Both the position numbers and the translations under genes were made by a program. A stretch of DNA of 64,000 nucleotides, taken from contig NZ_FOJI01000012.1 of NCBI RefSeq assembly GCF_900111235.1, forward strand, positions 95,963-159,962. The letters are read 5' to 3'. The DNA is from [Clostridium] fimetarium (GTDB lineage: Bacteria; Bacillota; Clostridia; Lachnospirales; Lachnospiraceae). This document shows positions 37,960 through 47,223 of the stretch, in pieces; positions within the stretch are counted from its first letter, which is position 1, and each line of letters opens with the position of its first letter. Below the pieces are notes generated by a model that saw only the letters and a program-made list of their open reading frames with translations, had not been told where the DNA came from and did no database searches.

Positions 37960-38718
37960 TTGTATAAAATTGCTGTATGCGATGATGTTTCTGTTGATAT
38001 TGATAATATTGTTGAAATAATTAAAAAAGTATCAAACGAAGGTAATGTTCTTGGAATTCGCTATTTTTTATACAAAGATGGAAATGATTTATTATTAAAC
38101 ATCAATGAGAAATTTGATGTTATATTTTTGGACATTCAAATGGGTAAAATGGATGGTAATGAAGTTGCTGAATTAATTCGAAAAGTTGATTCAGAAGTAA
38201 TTCTGGTATTCTGTTCAGGAATACGAGTACCAACTATAAATTTGTTTAAAGTCCAACCTTATCGATATATTACAAAACAATTTATAAAAAGAGAAATGGA
38301 AATTGAAATAAAAGAAGTCCTAGAAAAGATGATATCAAGTCCTATAAATTATTTTTCGACGTTTCGAAATGGCAACTCTTTTAGAATTAATCCGAAACAT
38401 ATTGTATACATTTCCTTGTTGAAAAGAGGATGCGAGATATTTCTATTGGAAGAAGCCTTTGTAAAGTACGAATGTGAAAAGATATATTGTGAAAAATCAC
38501 TTAAGCAAGTATATGAAATAATCCATGATGACAGATTTGTTTATGCACATAATAGTTATATTATAAATATAGAGCATGTTATGAAAACAACTAGAAAGGA
38601 AGTGGTCTTAAGCAATAATATCATTTTGACGATTGCAAGATCAAAAGAAAAACTCCTAAAAAAACAGATGATTGCGTATTTTGGTAATAAATATACTAGA
38701 AATGATAGCGTCCTATGA
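37960..38718 (+). CDS. LytTR-family response regulator (AgrA-like)
   Basis: This protein of about 252 residues has an N-terminal receiver (IAVCDDVSVDIDNIV, phospho-acceptor Asp in VIFLDIQMGKMDG near residue 58, Lys in YRYITKQF near 108) and a C-terminal LytTR DNA-binding domain (FRNGNSFRINPKHIVYISLLKRG). It belongs to the AgrA/ComE class of peptide-signalling regulators. GAGGG at 37949-37953 fits TTG 37960; TTG 37954 is too close. ATGA overlap with the kinase gene. Confidence 0.9.
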   Translation: MYKIAVCDDVSVDIDNIVEIIKKVSNEGNVLGIRYFLYKDGNDLLLNINEKFDVIFLDIQMGKMDGNEVAELIRKVDSEVILVFCSGIRVPTINLFKVQPYRYITKQFIKREMEIEIKEVLEKMISSPINYFSTFRNGNSFRINPKHIVYISLLKRGCEIFLLEEAFVKYECEKIYCEKSLKQVYEIIHDDRFVYAHNSYIINIEHVMKTTRKEVVLSNNIILTIARSKEKLLKKQMIAYFGNKYTRNDSVL

Positions 38719-40019
38719 ATATAGTGATGTTGCTAGCGAATAGTTTAGTCATCATATTTGAGATATATTTATACTTTGATTTTAGCTCTGACTTTTTGAA
38801 AAGGAGGCCGATCACAAACAATGTAAAAATTATTGTATTACTTATTTGGGTTTCAATTATTTATATCACAAGTACATTTGATAACTTGTTTTTGAATCTA
38901 TTTGTTATTCCATGTATTTATTTTGGGATTAGTTTTATAATTTTCGCTTCTGATTTATTAAATAGATGTAGGTACACTTTGATTTTTTTCTCAATAGTGA
39001 GTGGTGTGGAAGGCTGCTTCTATATAGTTTTAGATATAATCGTAAGCAGAATAAATATTGAGATAATATATTCTCGTAGTGATATGATAGGATATATTTT
39101 AATAATAAAGATGGTAACGCTGGTAGTTATCAAATTTTTAAAGAATCAAATGGGATATCCCTCAAATAGAATGGTGAAAAACATGATAATATATATTTTG
39201 CCATTACCAATATCAACATTTTTGATTTATGGAGGACTATTTTATTTGAAGCTATATTCAAGCATACTAGTGGAAGCTAAGGGTGTTTTGGTTCTTGGTA
39301 GCGTAGGAATTTTGTTCTCTAATACATTGGTGTTTTATACATTTAGAAGGCTGAAAGAAGCTATGAATAGAGCGAATAGTTTAGAATTAGAGCAAATGAA
39401 AGAAAAATTGCATATAATATATTACGAAAAACTGAAAGAAAAGAATATAGAACATTCTCAAATTATACATAATTTAAATTACTATTTTGAAACGATCGGA
39501 AGATTGGCTAATGATAATCAATGTAATGGAATTCTTAAAATTTTAGAAGGTATTGAGATTAAAATTCAAGATATCCATATCCATTCTTATTGCACAAATA
39601 TAATACTAAATGCGATTCTGACAGAGAAAAGTCAGCAAGCGAAGATGCTAGATATTAAGTTTCATATATTTGTAGAACCAATGCTTAATGTTGATACGAT
39701 AAAGGACATTGATCTGATTTCTGTTTTTGGTAATTTAATTACTAATGCAATTGAAGCGACACAAAAATGTGAAGGCAAATATATTAAAATGCAGTTATAT
39801 ATGACTAATAAAAATAAATTTATAATATTTAAATTGGAAAATACTTATGAAGTTTCTCCTAAAAGAAAAGGACTGATTTTTGAAACGACCAAAAATAATA
39901 AAGAAAAACATGGGATAGGTATTGAGCATACAAGAAAAATATTAGAGTCCTATGGTGGATATTTAAATATAGATTTACAAGAAAGCATTTGTAATATCAC
40001 AGCAATGTTTTCAACATAG
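38715..40019 (+). CDS. AgrC-like sensor histidine kinase
   Basis: This 434-residue kinase has about six N-terminal membrane segments (to about residue 210), a coiled helix, a phospho-acceptor His in SQIIHNLNYYFETI, and a GHKL ATPase with the N box NLITNAIEATQ and the glycine box KHGIGIEHTRKILESYGG. This is the layout of peptide-sensing AgrC-type kinases. No agrB or agrD-like gene was found next to it, so the signal is unknown. Confidence 0.9.
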   Translation: MNIVMLLANSLVIIFEIYLYFDFSSDFLKRRPITNNVKIIVLLIWVSIIYITSTFDNLFLNLFVIPCIYFGISFIIFASDLLNRCRYTLIFFSIVSGVEGCFYIVLDIIVSRINIEIIYSRSDMIGYILIIKMVTLVVIKFLKNQMGYPSNRMVKNMIIYILPLPISTFLIYGGLFYLKLYSSILVEAKGVLVLGSVGILFSNTLVFYTFRRLKEAMNRANSLELEQMKEKLHIIYYEKLKEKNIEHSQIIHNLNYYFETIGRLANDNQCNGILKILEGIEIKIQDIHIHSYCTNIILNAILTEKSQQAKMLDIKFHIFVEPMLNVDTIKDIDLISVFGNLITNAIEATQKCEGKYIKMQLYMTNKNKFIIFKLENTYEVSPKRKGLIFETTKNNKEKHGIGIEHTRKILESYGGYLNIDLQESICNITAMFST

Positions 40020-40200
40020 CATTATCTCGAAGTTTAAAAGGATATATTAAAAAGCTAAATAATAATGAAATTAACCTCAATAGCTACAAAAAATGGACAT
40101 ATATTTACAAAAATCGCCAACCACTTGAAATAGTAAAAATATTGGTATAATTTATAATTTATAACAATACAAAATCATTTTATGAAGCGGGGGGAGAAAA

Positions 40201-40551
40201 ATGAACAAAGAGATTTTGAATACAGATGGTTATGAAGTTGCTTTTAATTATCCAGATGCATTAGAAAGGTTAGTGGCATTAAAATTACTTAATTTTGATT
40301 TGTGGTATTTAGTGAGTAGGGAACAATCTGTGGAAATATTTAAACAGATGAAAATGAATTGTAATCGTATGGGACTAATTCCATTTGCTAGAAGGGGAGA
40401 TAATGAGGATATTGCATGTTTTGAAACGGGAAATGATGAAAAAGTGGTGGTTTTTAAAAATTGCGAATATTTAGGATATCGGCCACGAGAAGTATTTGAC
40501 TCAGTATGGGATTGGTTTAGAGATGCAATTGAAATAATGATAGCCTTTTAG
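40201..40551 (+). CDS. Small hypothetical protein, possibly SUKH/SMI1-like
   Basis: This 116-residue acidic protein is not firmly recognised. LIPFARRGDNEDIACFE (about residues 60-76) and a Trp-rich end (SVWDWFRDAIEI) recall SMI1/KNR4 (SUKH) proteins, many of which are immunity proteins for secreted toxins. No toxin gene is adjacent. GGGGGGAG precedes ATG 40201. A weak promoter-like TATAAT lies near 40146. The call is tentative. Confidence 0.6.
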   Translation: MNKEILNTDGYEVAFNYPDALERLVALKLLNFDLWYLVSREQSVEIFKQMKMNCNRMGLIPFARRGDNEDIACFETGNDEKVVVFKNCEYLGYRPREVFDSVWDWFRDAIEIMIAF

Positions 40552-40739
40552 GTATTTATAATTTTGTATATAAGATAAAGCAGGGTAAGCTTTCTAAATA
40601 AAATTAGAAACTTACCTTTTTTTATATATTATATAATTTATATTGACATAATATAAAAATAAGTGTATAACTATATCATAGTAATCATATCAATGTAATA
40701 GGAATATAATAATATTGTAAATCTAAAGGAGATAAAGTC

Positions 40740-41672
40740 ATGGCAAATGTAAAATCAAGTATTACAGAATTAATAGGAAGAACTCCACTTTTGGAGATTA
40801 AAAATTACGAAAGCGCAAACGATCTTAAGGCAAAGGTTATAGTGAAACTAGAATATTTTAATCCAGCAGGAAGTGTAAAAGACCGTATCGCATTAGCAAT
40901 GATAGAAGATGCAGAAAAGAAAGGCATCTTAAAAGCCGGATCAACAATTATAGAACCAACATCTGGAAATACAGGTATTGGAATTGCATCGGTAGCAACC
41001 GCAAAAGGTTATAAGGCAATTTTAACAATGCCTGAGACAATGAGTATTGAAAGAAGAAAAATTTTGCAAGCATATGGAGCAGATCTAGTTCTTACTGAAG
41101 GGGCTAAGGGAATGAAAGGTGCAATTGCAAAAGCTGAAGAGTTGAATAAAGAAATTGAGAATTCAATTATATTAAGCCAATTTACAAACCCTGCAAATCC
41201 ATTGGTTCATAAAGCGACTACAGGACCTGAGATATGGGAAGATTTAGATGGAAACATTGATTTATTTGTAGCTGGTATTGGAACAGGCGGAACAATCACA
41301 GGTGTTGGTGAATATTTGAAATCTAAGAATCCTAATGTGAAAGTAGTAGCAGTTGAACCAGCTGGTTCGCCAGTGTTGTCTAAAGGAACACCAGGCTCTC
41401 ATAAAATCCAAGGAATTGGAGCAGGATTTATACCAGAAACATTGAATGTTAATGTATACGATGAGATTATTGCAGTAGAAAATGAAGACGCTTTTGCAAC
41501 AGGCAAAGAAATTGCACGTGAAGAAGGTTTCCTTGTTGGAATATCCTCTGGTGCAGCTGTCTGGGCAGCAAAAGAACTTGCTAAAAGACCTGAAAATGAA
41601 GGAAAGACAATCGTAGTATTGCTTCCTGATTCAGGAGATAGGTATTTCTCAACACCATTATTTGAATTCTAA
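40740..41672 (+). CDS. cysK: Cysteine synthase (O-acetylserine thiol-lyase)
   Basis: This 310-residue PLP enzyme makes cysteine from O-acetylserine and sulfide. The PLP lysine lies in PAGSVKDR (about residues 36-43), the substrate loop is PTSGNTGIG (about 71-79), and [10 protein letters not shown] holds the phosphate. AAAGGAG precedes ATG 40740. Monocistronic, with a very strong terminator after it. Confidence 0.96.
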   Translation: MANVKSSITELIGRTPLLEIKNYESANDLKAKVIVKLEYFNPAGSVKDRIALAMIEDAEKKGILKAGSTIIEPTSGNTGIGIASVATAKGYKAILTMPETMSIERRKILQAYGADLVLTEGAKGMKGAIAKAEELNKEIENSIILSQFTNPANPLVHKATTGPEIWEDLDGNIDLFVAGIGTGGTITGVGEYLKSKNPNVKVVAVEPAGSPVLSKGTPGSHKIQGIGAGFIPETLNVNVYDEIIAVENEDAFATGKEIAREEGFLVGISSGAAVWAAKELAKRPENEGKTIVVLLPDSGDRYFSTPLFEF

Positions 41673-41703
41673 AATAATAACTTACAAAACTTATACTATA
41701 TAA

Positions 41704-41757
41704 AGCAAGAACAAGCCGTTAATCGATAATAATTAACGGCTTGTTCTTGCTTTTGAG
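41704..41757. terminator. Strong terminator after cysK
   Basis: A perfect 20-pair stem (41704-41723 and 41732-41751, AGCAAGAACAAGCCGTTAAT), eight-base loop, then TTTTG. Confidence 0.93.
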
Positions 41758-41824
41758 TTTGTGATAGAATAAAATAATACTGTAAATATATGATTAAAAC
41801 TAAACTATAAAAGGTGATTGCCAT

Positions 41825-42511
41825 ATGAAGAAAAGAGATATTTTAATAATTGATGATGATGTGGATTTGGCATCAATAACAAAAGAGTTGTTAGAGGATT
41901 ATAAATATTTCGTAGAATGGGCATCTTCAGCAGAAAAAGCATATGACATGATGCTAGATACCAATTATAAATTAATTGTATTAGATATTAATTTGCCAGG
42001 AGATTCTGGATTTGATTTTTGCAGGGAACTCAGAAAAACGTGTACAGTGCCAATCATATTTGTAAGCTCTAGAACAAGTGAGACTGATCGAATAACTGGA
42101 TTGGATTTGGGAGCGGACGATTATTTGCCAAAACCATATTCGTTGCAAGAGCTACTATCCAGAATCAAGGCGAATTTAAGAAGAGCTTATGGATTCTTGG
42201 AGGGTCAAAGTAATTATATCTTCAAAGATTTGATGGTTGATGTAGCGTCAAGAAGAGTCACTTTAAAAGAACTAGAAATTCCATTGGCATTAAGGGAATT
42301 TGATTTGCTAAAATATATGATAGAACATAAAGACACAGCGTTAAGTAAGGAGAAGATATTGTCTGAGGTGTGGGGAAGTTATAGTCAGGTAGAACCTTCA
42401 ACAGTGGCAGTACATATCAGGTGGCTAAGAGAAAAACTAGAAGAAAATCCTTCAAAACCAGAACGTTTGAAGACAGTATGGGGCGTTGGATATATATTTG
42501 ATAGTAAATAG
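41825..42511 (+). CDS. OmpR-family response regulator
   Basis: This 228-residue regulator has a receiver (ILIIDDDVDLASI, acceptor Asp in LIVLDINLPGDSG near residue 53, KPYS near 102) and a C-terminal winged helix (LREFDLLKYMIEHKDTALSKEKILSEVWG, to residue 228). It probably binds the tandem CTTAA repeats before the two ABC modules downstream (43682 and 46381), which is inferred from OmpR-type site geometry. The kinase follows 12 bases later. Confidence 0.94.
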   Translation: MKKRDILIIDDDVDLASITKELLEDYKYFVEWASSAEKAYDMMLDTNYKLIVLDINLPGDSGFDFCRELRKTCTVPIIFVSSRTSETDRITGLDLGADDYLPKPYSLQELLSRIKANLRRAYGFLEGQSNYIFKDLMVDVASRRVTLKELEIPLALREFDLLKYMIEHKDTALSKEKILSEVWGSYSQVEPSTVAVHIRWLREKLEENPSKPERLKTVWGVGYIFDSK

Positions 42512-42523
42512 GGAGCTAAAACC

Positions 42524-43677
42524 ATGAAAAGCAGGTTTAATAGTAACGTAATAAAAATAGTAATTACATTTGTTCTATTACTCACCATTATAATGGGATT
42601 ATTTTTTGCAAAAACATTTGAAAGTGCAAATGAGAAAATGCGTAATTATGTTGTGGCGCTTAATGAAATCGAAGTGCTTACAGGAAAAGAGAATTCTCAT
42701 GAGTTAGATGAAAAAATCAGTGAGTTGCAAAAAGATTTATTAAATGAGGTAGATAAAGAGAATCATAGTGAAGAAAGAACATTTTTGATATATTTATATT
42801 TTGCTGCTGTTGGATTTGTTGTGATATTATTTTCTTATATTTACTTCAGCGTAATAAGGCCATTTAAAAAATTGAATATGTTTGCTGGCGAGATATCAAA
42901 AGGAAATATGGATCGGCCTCTCGCATATGAGAGAAATAATATGTTTGGTTCATTTACATGGGCTTTTGACAGCATGCGACGGGAGATAAAGAAGGCACGT
43001 GCAGGAGAGAAGGAAGCCATTGAAAACAACAAGATAACAATTGCTACAATTTCACATGATATAAAAACACCAGTTGCATCAATAAGAGCATATTCAGAGG
43101 CACTTCAAGCAGGAATGGATAATAATATTGAACGAAGAGAACGATATGTATCTGTAATTATTAGGAAATGTGATGAAGTGAGCAAGCTGACGAATGATTT
43201 ATTCCTTCATTCACTTGCTGATATGGACAAACTTGAAATGCATTTGGAGGATTTTAGTTCAAAAAAGTTAATAACAAGATATTATCGGGTATTCAGGTTG
43301 ATAACGACAGGGTTAATATCAGTCTTAATATCCCAGAAATTATTATTAATGCTGATGAAAGAAGATTGGAACAGGTGTATGAAAATCTAATTGGTAATGC
43401 TATTAAATATGCCCCAGACAGCAAAATTGATATAACCCATGAAAATGATGGGCAATATCTGATTGCGATAATTAGAGATTATGGAATCGGAATAGAGGAT
43501 GAAGATCTGCCATTTATATTCGACAAATTTTACCGTGGAAAAAATGCGAATGAAAAACCGGGAGCAGGCCTTGGGCTGTATATCGTAAAATATATTATGG
43601 AGCAGATGAACGGAAGAGCTGAAATACGTAATATTGAAAATGGATTAGAAGCAAAGATATATATGAAAAAAAAATAA
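42524..43677 (+). CDS. Sensor histidine kinase split by a -1 frameshift at a slippery site
   Basis: Frame 1 from ATG 42524 encodes two membrane segments (about residues 10-28 and 88-108), a HAMP-like region and the acceptor His in ATISHDIKTPVASIRAYSEAL, then runs to a stop at 43390 without an ATPase domain. The -1 frame from 43267 to 43677 encodes the missing ATPase: NLIGNAIKYAPD, RDYGIGIEDEDLPFIFDKFYRG and GLGLYIVK. The join lies at A_AAA_AAG (43261-43267), read in the correct phase, with GGAGG at 43246-43250. A -1 slip would give about 384 residues. Programmed recoding, a pseudogene or an assembly error are the alternatives. Confidence 0.8.
43261..43267 (+). promoter_or_regulatory. Candidate -1 recoding site in the kinase gene
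   Basis: A_AAA_AAG is the most slippery heptamer known in bacteria, as in E. coli dnaX. GGAGG lies exactly ten bases upstream, the same spacing as the dnaX stimulator. A weak seven-pair helix (GATATTA at 43279-43285 with TAATATC at 43314-43320) lies downstream. Confidence 0.65.
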
Positions 43678-43681
43678 AACC

Positions 43682-43715
43682 CTTAAAGCTTTCTTAATAA
43701 TTTTAATGCTATAGT
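43682..43715 (+). promoter_or_regulatory. Promoter of ABC module 1 with OmpR-type direct repeats
   Basis: CTTAA at 43682-43686 and 43693-43697 are 11 bases apart, one helical turn; the -10 TATAGT is at 43710-43715. The arrangement recurs almost identically before module 2. Confidence 0.75.
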
Positions 43716-43758
43716 CTGATAGTAGATAAAACATCATTATTAAATGAAGGGATATAGT

Positions 43759-43950
43759 ATGAAAAAAAATTTTTTAGTTGCGAATGGTTTTTGCATGCAC
43801 TTTGTGGCTAATGGTGTGAAGACTCATTTCAATCTTTCATTATATGAAAATGTTGTAGTACCGGGTTATCTTCCTAAAAAGTATCCTAAGAAAAAAGTAA
43901 ATAAAAAACTTCATGGATTCTTGCCAGAGGGCGGTAGCATATGGAATTGA
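43759..43950 (+). pseudogene. Decayed ABC ATP-binding gene of module 1
   Basis: The reading frame of about 63 residues keeps the start (MKKNFLVANGFCMHFVANG), a middle piece (NLSLYENVVVPGYLPKKYP) and a short remnant of the 3' end of the intact ATPase at 46460. Two internal deletions have removed the Walker A, signature and Walker B motifs, and the frame now runs into the permease start. It cannot bind ATP in the usual way. Confidence 0.9.
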
Positions 43951-46313
43951 GAACAATAATAAAGGCTAATCTAAAAAGTAAAAAAGGCAATTTCATAAGC
44001 ATTCTTATACTATTCTTTGTGATCAGCTTGGCTTTGTCTACAATTATAAGTGTGAGCATGAATTCAAAAGAAAGAGTCGTCACAGCTTGCAAAAATTCTA
44101 ATATTGCTGAAATCACCACATTTATTTTGGGAAATAACCTAACAGATGAAATGATTCAAAAAGTAAGGGAATCAGAACAAGTTGATAAATTTATACTAAA
44201 AAATGCTGTATCTGTTTCTAGGTTTGAAGTTAATGGTAAAAAACTTGCTAATTTCAAGGTACTTACTACATATAAACCATCAGAAAACAGTTATGAAATG
44301 TATGAGGAAAATGGGATAAGCTTGTCAAAAGATAATGCGACAAAACCCAAAAAAGGAGAGATATATATTCCGATTGCCTTACAGAAATTGCAAAACTGTA
44401 ATATAGGTGATATTGCTGTAATTGATACGCCAAATGGTGAAATGAAGTTTAAAATATCTAAGTTCTTTGAAGATCCATTTGTTGGTTCAAGTATGATGGG
44501 TGTGAAAATACTTCTGGTAAGCGATGAAGATTTTGATACTATATATGCACAGAAAGACGAAGATACAATAATCTCAGATACCATAGCCAGTGTATACCTG
44601 AAAGACGAATATAAAAACCAGCAAAATGAGGCGCAAAAAGAAATAAATGCATCTGCAGAACTTATGGACAAGGGATTCTATACATTTACGTTGCAGGATG
44701 CCAATCGGTACATGACTATGTTTATTGACATAATTAATGGAATCCTCTGGGCAGTTGCAATCCTCCTATACATAATCGTGCTGATAATAATTGGACACAG
44801 CGTAAGTACAAGTATTGACATGGATTATGTCACGTTTGGAATACTTAAAGCTGAAGGATTTACTTCGTTGCAGATAAGGGTCTCTATAATGATACAGTAT
44901 CTGCTATCGGGAGTGGTAGGAGCGGCAGCGGGAATTTTGGCAGGAACATTTATAATCAAATACGTTAATGCAATATTTATTCCGGTAACGGGCCTGTGTA
45001 TGAAAACTAGTCTAAGGATGACACAGATATTGGCTGTTATTGCAGGGGCGGTTATAATAATGGCATTATATGTAATATATAAAACAAAAAAAGTAATATC
45101 GATATCACCGATGCAGGCAATTGCTCATGGGCATGGACCAGTACATTTCTCGGGAAGAACAGATATTTCAGTTGCTAGTGCTATCCCATTGAATATTAAT
45201 GGCAGACTTATTCTTAAACAGGTGCTGGGGGACTGGAAAAAATATGTGACAACAGTGGTTGTAATGGCACTTCTGGTAGCATTTACAATATCAATCACAT
45301 CTTTAAAACAGATTTCCAAAGCAGATAATGTTTATGATGTTTTCGGAGGATTTTCCAGTGAAATAATAGTAAAGTATGATGACGAAGGCTTTAAAATGCT
45401 TACGTCTATAGAAAAGGACATACAGGAAAAGACAGAAATCACAAAGACATTTTCGGTGGGATTAGTGTACTTAGCACTTGATAATAATGAAATACTGTGC
45501 CAAATATTAGACAAAAGCGGAACCGCCAATGCTACATTAAAAGGAAGGGTTCCAAAGTACAATAATGAGATTATGGTAACTCAGATTACAAGTGATGCAA
45601 TTGGCAAAAAAATCGGTGACAAAGTCAATCTCAGTTATAATAATGAACAGTATGAATATATCATAGTAGGAACGTATCAGGATACATCTGATACCGGAAA
45701 AACAATTACAATATTAGAAGACGGTTTTAAACATCTCAATCCAGAGTTTAAGTTCCCCGATGTAGAGTATGTGATTTCAGACATAAAATCTACAGCGTCA
45801 ATAGTGAGTGGGCTTAAGGAAAAATATGCGGCCGCTGAAGCTGACAAGACAATCGAAATTATTGATTCGAACAAGCAAAATCAGGAAAGGAATGCTTCAA
45901 TCCTTGCCGCTATGAATTCAATTACAACAATAACATATTTATTGGCATTCTTATTTGCGGCAATCGTTTCATTCATGATATGTCAGAAAAACTTTATAAA
46001 AGAGCAAAATGACTTGGGTGTATACAAATCCTTAGGTTTTACAACAGGAAGCTTAAGACGTCAGTTTACAATAAAGTATGTCTTGGTGGTTGCAATTGGA
46101 GGAATCATTGGCATTGTAATAAATATCATGACAAATGATATTGTGCTAAGCTTATTACTTAGAAATATGGGGATTACGAAATTCATCACACAATATACAA
46201 TGTTATTGATAATTGGTCCTGCTTTATTTATAATCCTATGCACGGCTGTATTTGCATGGATTGTATCTGCTAAGATCAAGAGCGTGTCTCCAAAGAATCT
46301 AATAAATGAATAG
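43941..46313 (+). CDS. FtsX-type ABC permease, module 1
   Basis: This 790-residue permease has an N-terminal membrane segment (about residues 17-37), a large outside domain, three segments with an FtsX domain (about 255-385), a further segment near 435-455, a second outside domain, and a last FtsX block (about 665-785). It ends with SPKNLINE, as does the copy at 47224. Similar permeases act in antimicrobial-peptide sensing or export, or lipid handling. Its own ATPase is broken; the intact ATPase at 46460 could serve it. Confidence 0.92.
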   Translation: MELRTIIKANLKSKKGNFISILILFFVISLALSTIISVSMNSKERVVTACKNSNIAEITTFILGNNLTDEMIQKVRESEQVDKFILKNAVSVSRFEVNGKKLANFKVLTTYKPSENSYEMYEENGISLSKDNATKPKKGEIYIPIALQKLQNCNIGDIAVIDTPNGEMKFKISKFFEDPFVGSSMMGVKILLVSDEDFDTIYAQKDEDTIISDTIASVYLKDEYKNQQNEAQKEINASAELMDKGFYTFTLQDANRYMTMFIDIINGILWAVAILLYIIVLIIIGHSVSTSIDMDYVTFGILKAEGFTSLQIRVSIMIQYLLSGVVGAAAGILAGTFIIKYVNAIFIPVTGLCMKTSLRMTQILAVIAGAVIIMALYVIYKTKKVISISPMQAIAHGHGPVHFSGRTDISVASAIPLNINGRLILKQVLGDWKKYVTTVVVMALLVAFTISITSLKQISKADNVYDVFGGFSSEIIVKYDDEGFKMLTSIEKDIQEKTEITKTFSVGLVYLALDNNEILCQILDKSGTANATLKGRVPKYNNEIMVTQITSDAIGKKIGDKVNLSYNNEQYEYIIVGTYQDTSDTGKTITILEDGFKHLNPEFKFPDVEYVISDIKSTASIVSGLKEKYAAAEADKTIEIIDSNKQNQERNASILAAMNSITTITYLLAFLFAAIVSFMICQKNFIKEQNDLGVYKSLGFTTGSLRRQFTIKYVLVVAIGGIIGIVINIMTNDIVLSLLLRNMGITKFITQYTMLLIIGPALFIILCTAVFAWIVSAKIKSVSPKNLINE

Positions 46314-46380
46314 ATGAAAAGTGGAACTGCAAAATATTGGACAAGAATTGGATCAAAGAATATATTAGAAAGTAAGAGCC

Positions 46381-46414
46381 CTTAAAGATTTCTTAATAAT
46401 TCAAATGATATAGT
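46381..46414 (+). promoter_or_regulatory. Promoter of ABC module 2 with OmpR-type direct repeats
   Basis: CTTAA at 46381-46385 and 46392-46396 (11 bases apart) and TATAGT at 46409-46414. It matches the module 1 promoter, so both modules are probably activated by the regulator encoded at 41825. Confidence 0.77.
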
Positions 46415-46459
46415 TTGATAGTAAACAAAAACAGTATTCAGCGGAGGAAATGATATAAT

Positions 46460-47221
46460 ATGAAAAATAGCATTTTAAAAGCAAGTGGTTTATGCAAGAG
46501 CTTTGCTACTAACGGGGTGCAAAATCATGTTTTAAGCAATGTGGATTTGGAAATATTTAAGGGTGATTTTACAGTAATCATGGGCAGTTCAGGGTCAGGA
46601 AAATCAACACTATTATATGCACTTAGTGGAATGGATACAGTAACAAGCGGCGAAGTCATATATAATAATCAGGACATCACAAAAATGTCTGAAAATAGGC
46701 TATCATACCTTAGAAGGAATGATTTCGGATTTATATTTCAGCAGATGCATTTAGTATCAAATCTTTCCTTATATGAAAATGTTGTGGTGCCGGGTTATCT
46801 TCCTAAAATTCATTCTAATAAAGAAGTGAATGAAAAAGGCTCTGCTCTTTTAGAAAAAGTAGGGATAACAGAACAAAGGAAAAGACTGCCATCGCAAGTG
46901 TCTGGAGGCGAACAGCAAAGAGCTTGCATCGCAAGAGCACTGATTAATGATCCTACGGTTATATTTGCTGATGAACCAACTGGAGCATTGAATAAAGCAA
47001 CCGGAAAAGAAGTGCTTGATTTGCTTACACAGATAAATGAAGTAGGACAAAGCATTCTTATGGTCACACATGATGTGAAGGCGGCATTAAGAGGGAACAG
47101 AATTTTATATATTGAGGATGGAAATGTAGTTGGAGAGATGAATCTTAACAAATATAATAAAGAAAATAGTAAGGCTATCGAAACGCAGATAACTTCTTGG
47201 CTCCTTGCTCGGGGGTGGTAG
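46460..47221 (+). CDS. ABC transporter ATP-binding protein, module 2
   Basis: This 253-residue ATPase has Walker A (GSSGSGKST, about residues 41-49), the Q loop (FIFQQMHLVSNLSLYENV), the signature VSGGEQQR (about 144-151), Walker B (VIFADEPTGALN, about 169-180) and the switch His in MVTHDVKAA. It belongs to the MacB/BceA class that partners with FtsX-type permeases. The permease follows two bases after its stop. Confidence 0.95.
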   Translation: MKNSILKASGLCKSFATNGVQNHVLSNVDLEIFKGDFTVIMGSSGSGKSTLLYALSGMDTVTSGEVIYNNQDITKMSENRLSYLRRNDFGFIFQQMHLVSNLSLYENVVVPGYLPKIHSNKEVNEKGSALLEKVGITEQRKRLPSQVSGGEQQRACIARALINDPTVIFADEPTGALNKATGKEVLDLLTQINEVGQSILMVTHDVKAALRGNRILYIEDGNVVGEMNLNKYNKENSKAIETQITSWLLARGW

Positions 47222-47223
47222 TC

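Noticed and set aside
40065..40133. 22-codon frame after the AgrC-like gene, cationic, possibly a signal peptide precursor
   Set aside because: No ribosome binding site and no AgrB partner; short frames of this size are expected by chance.
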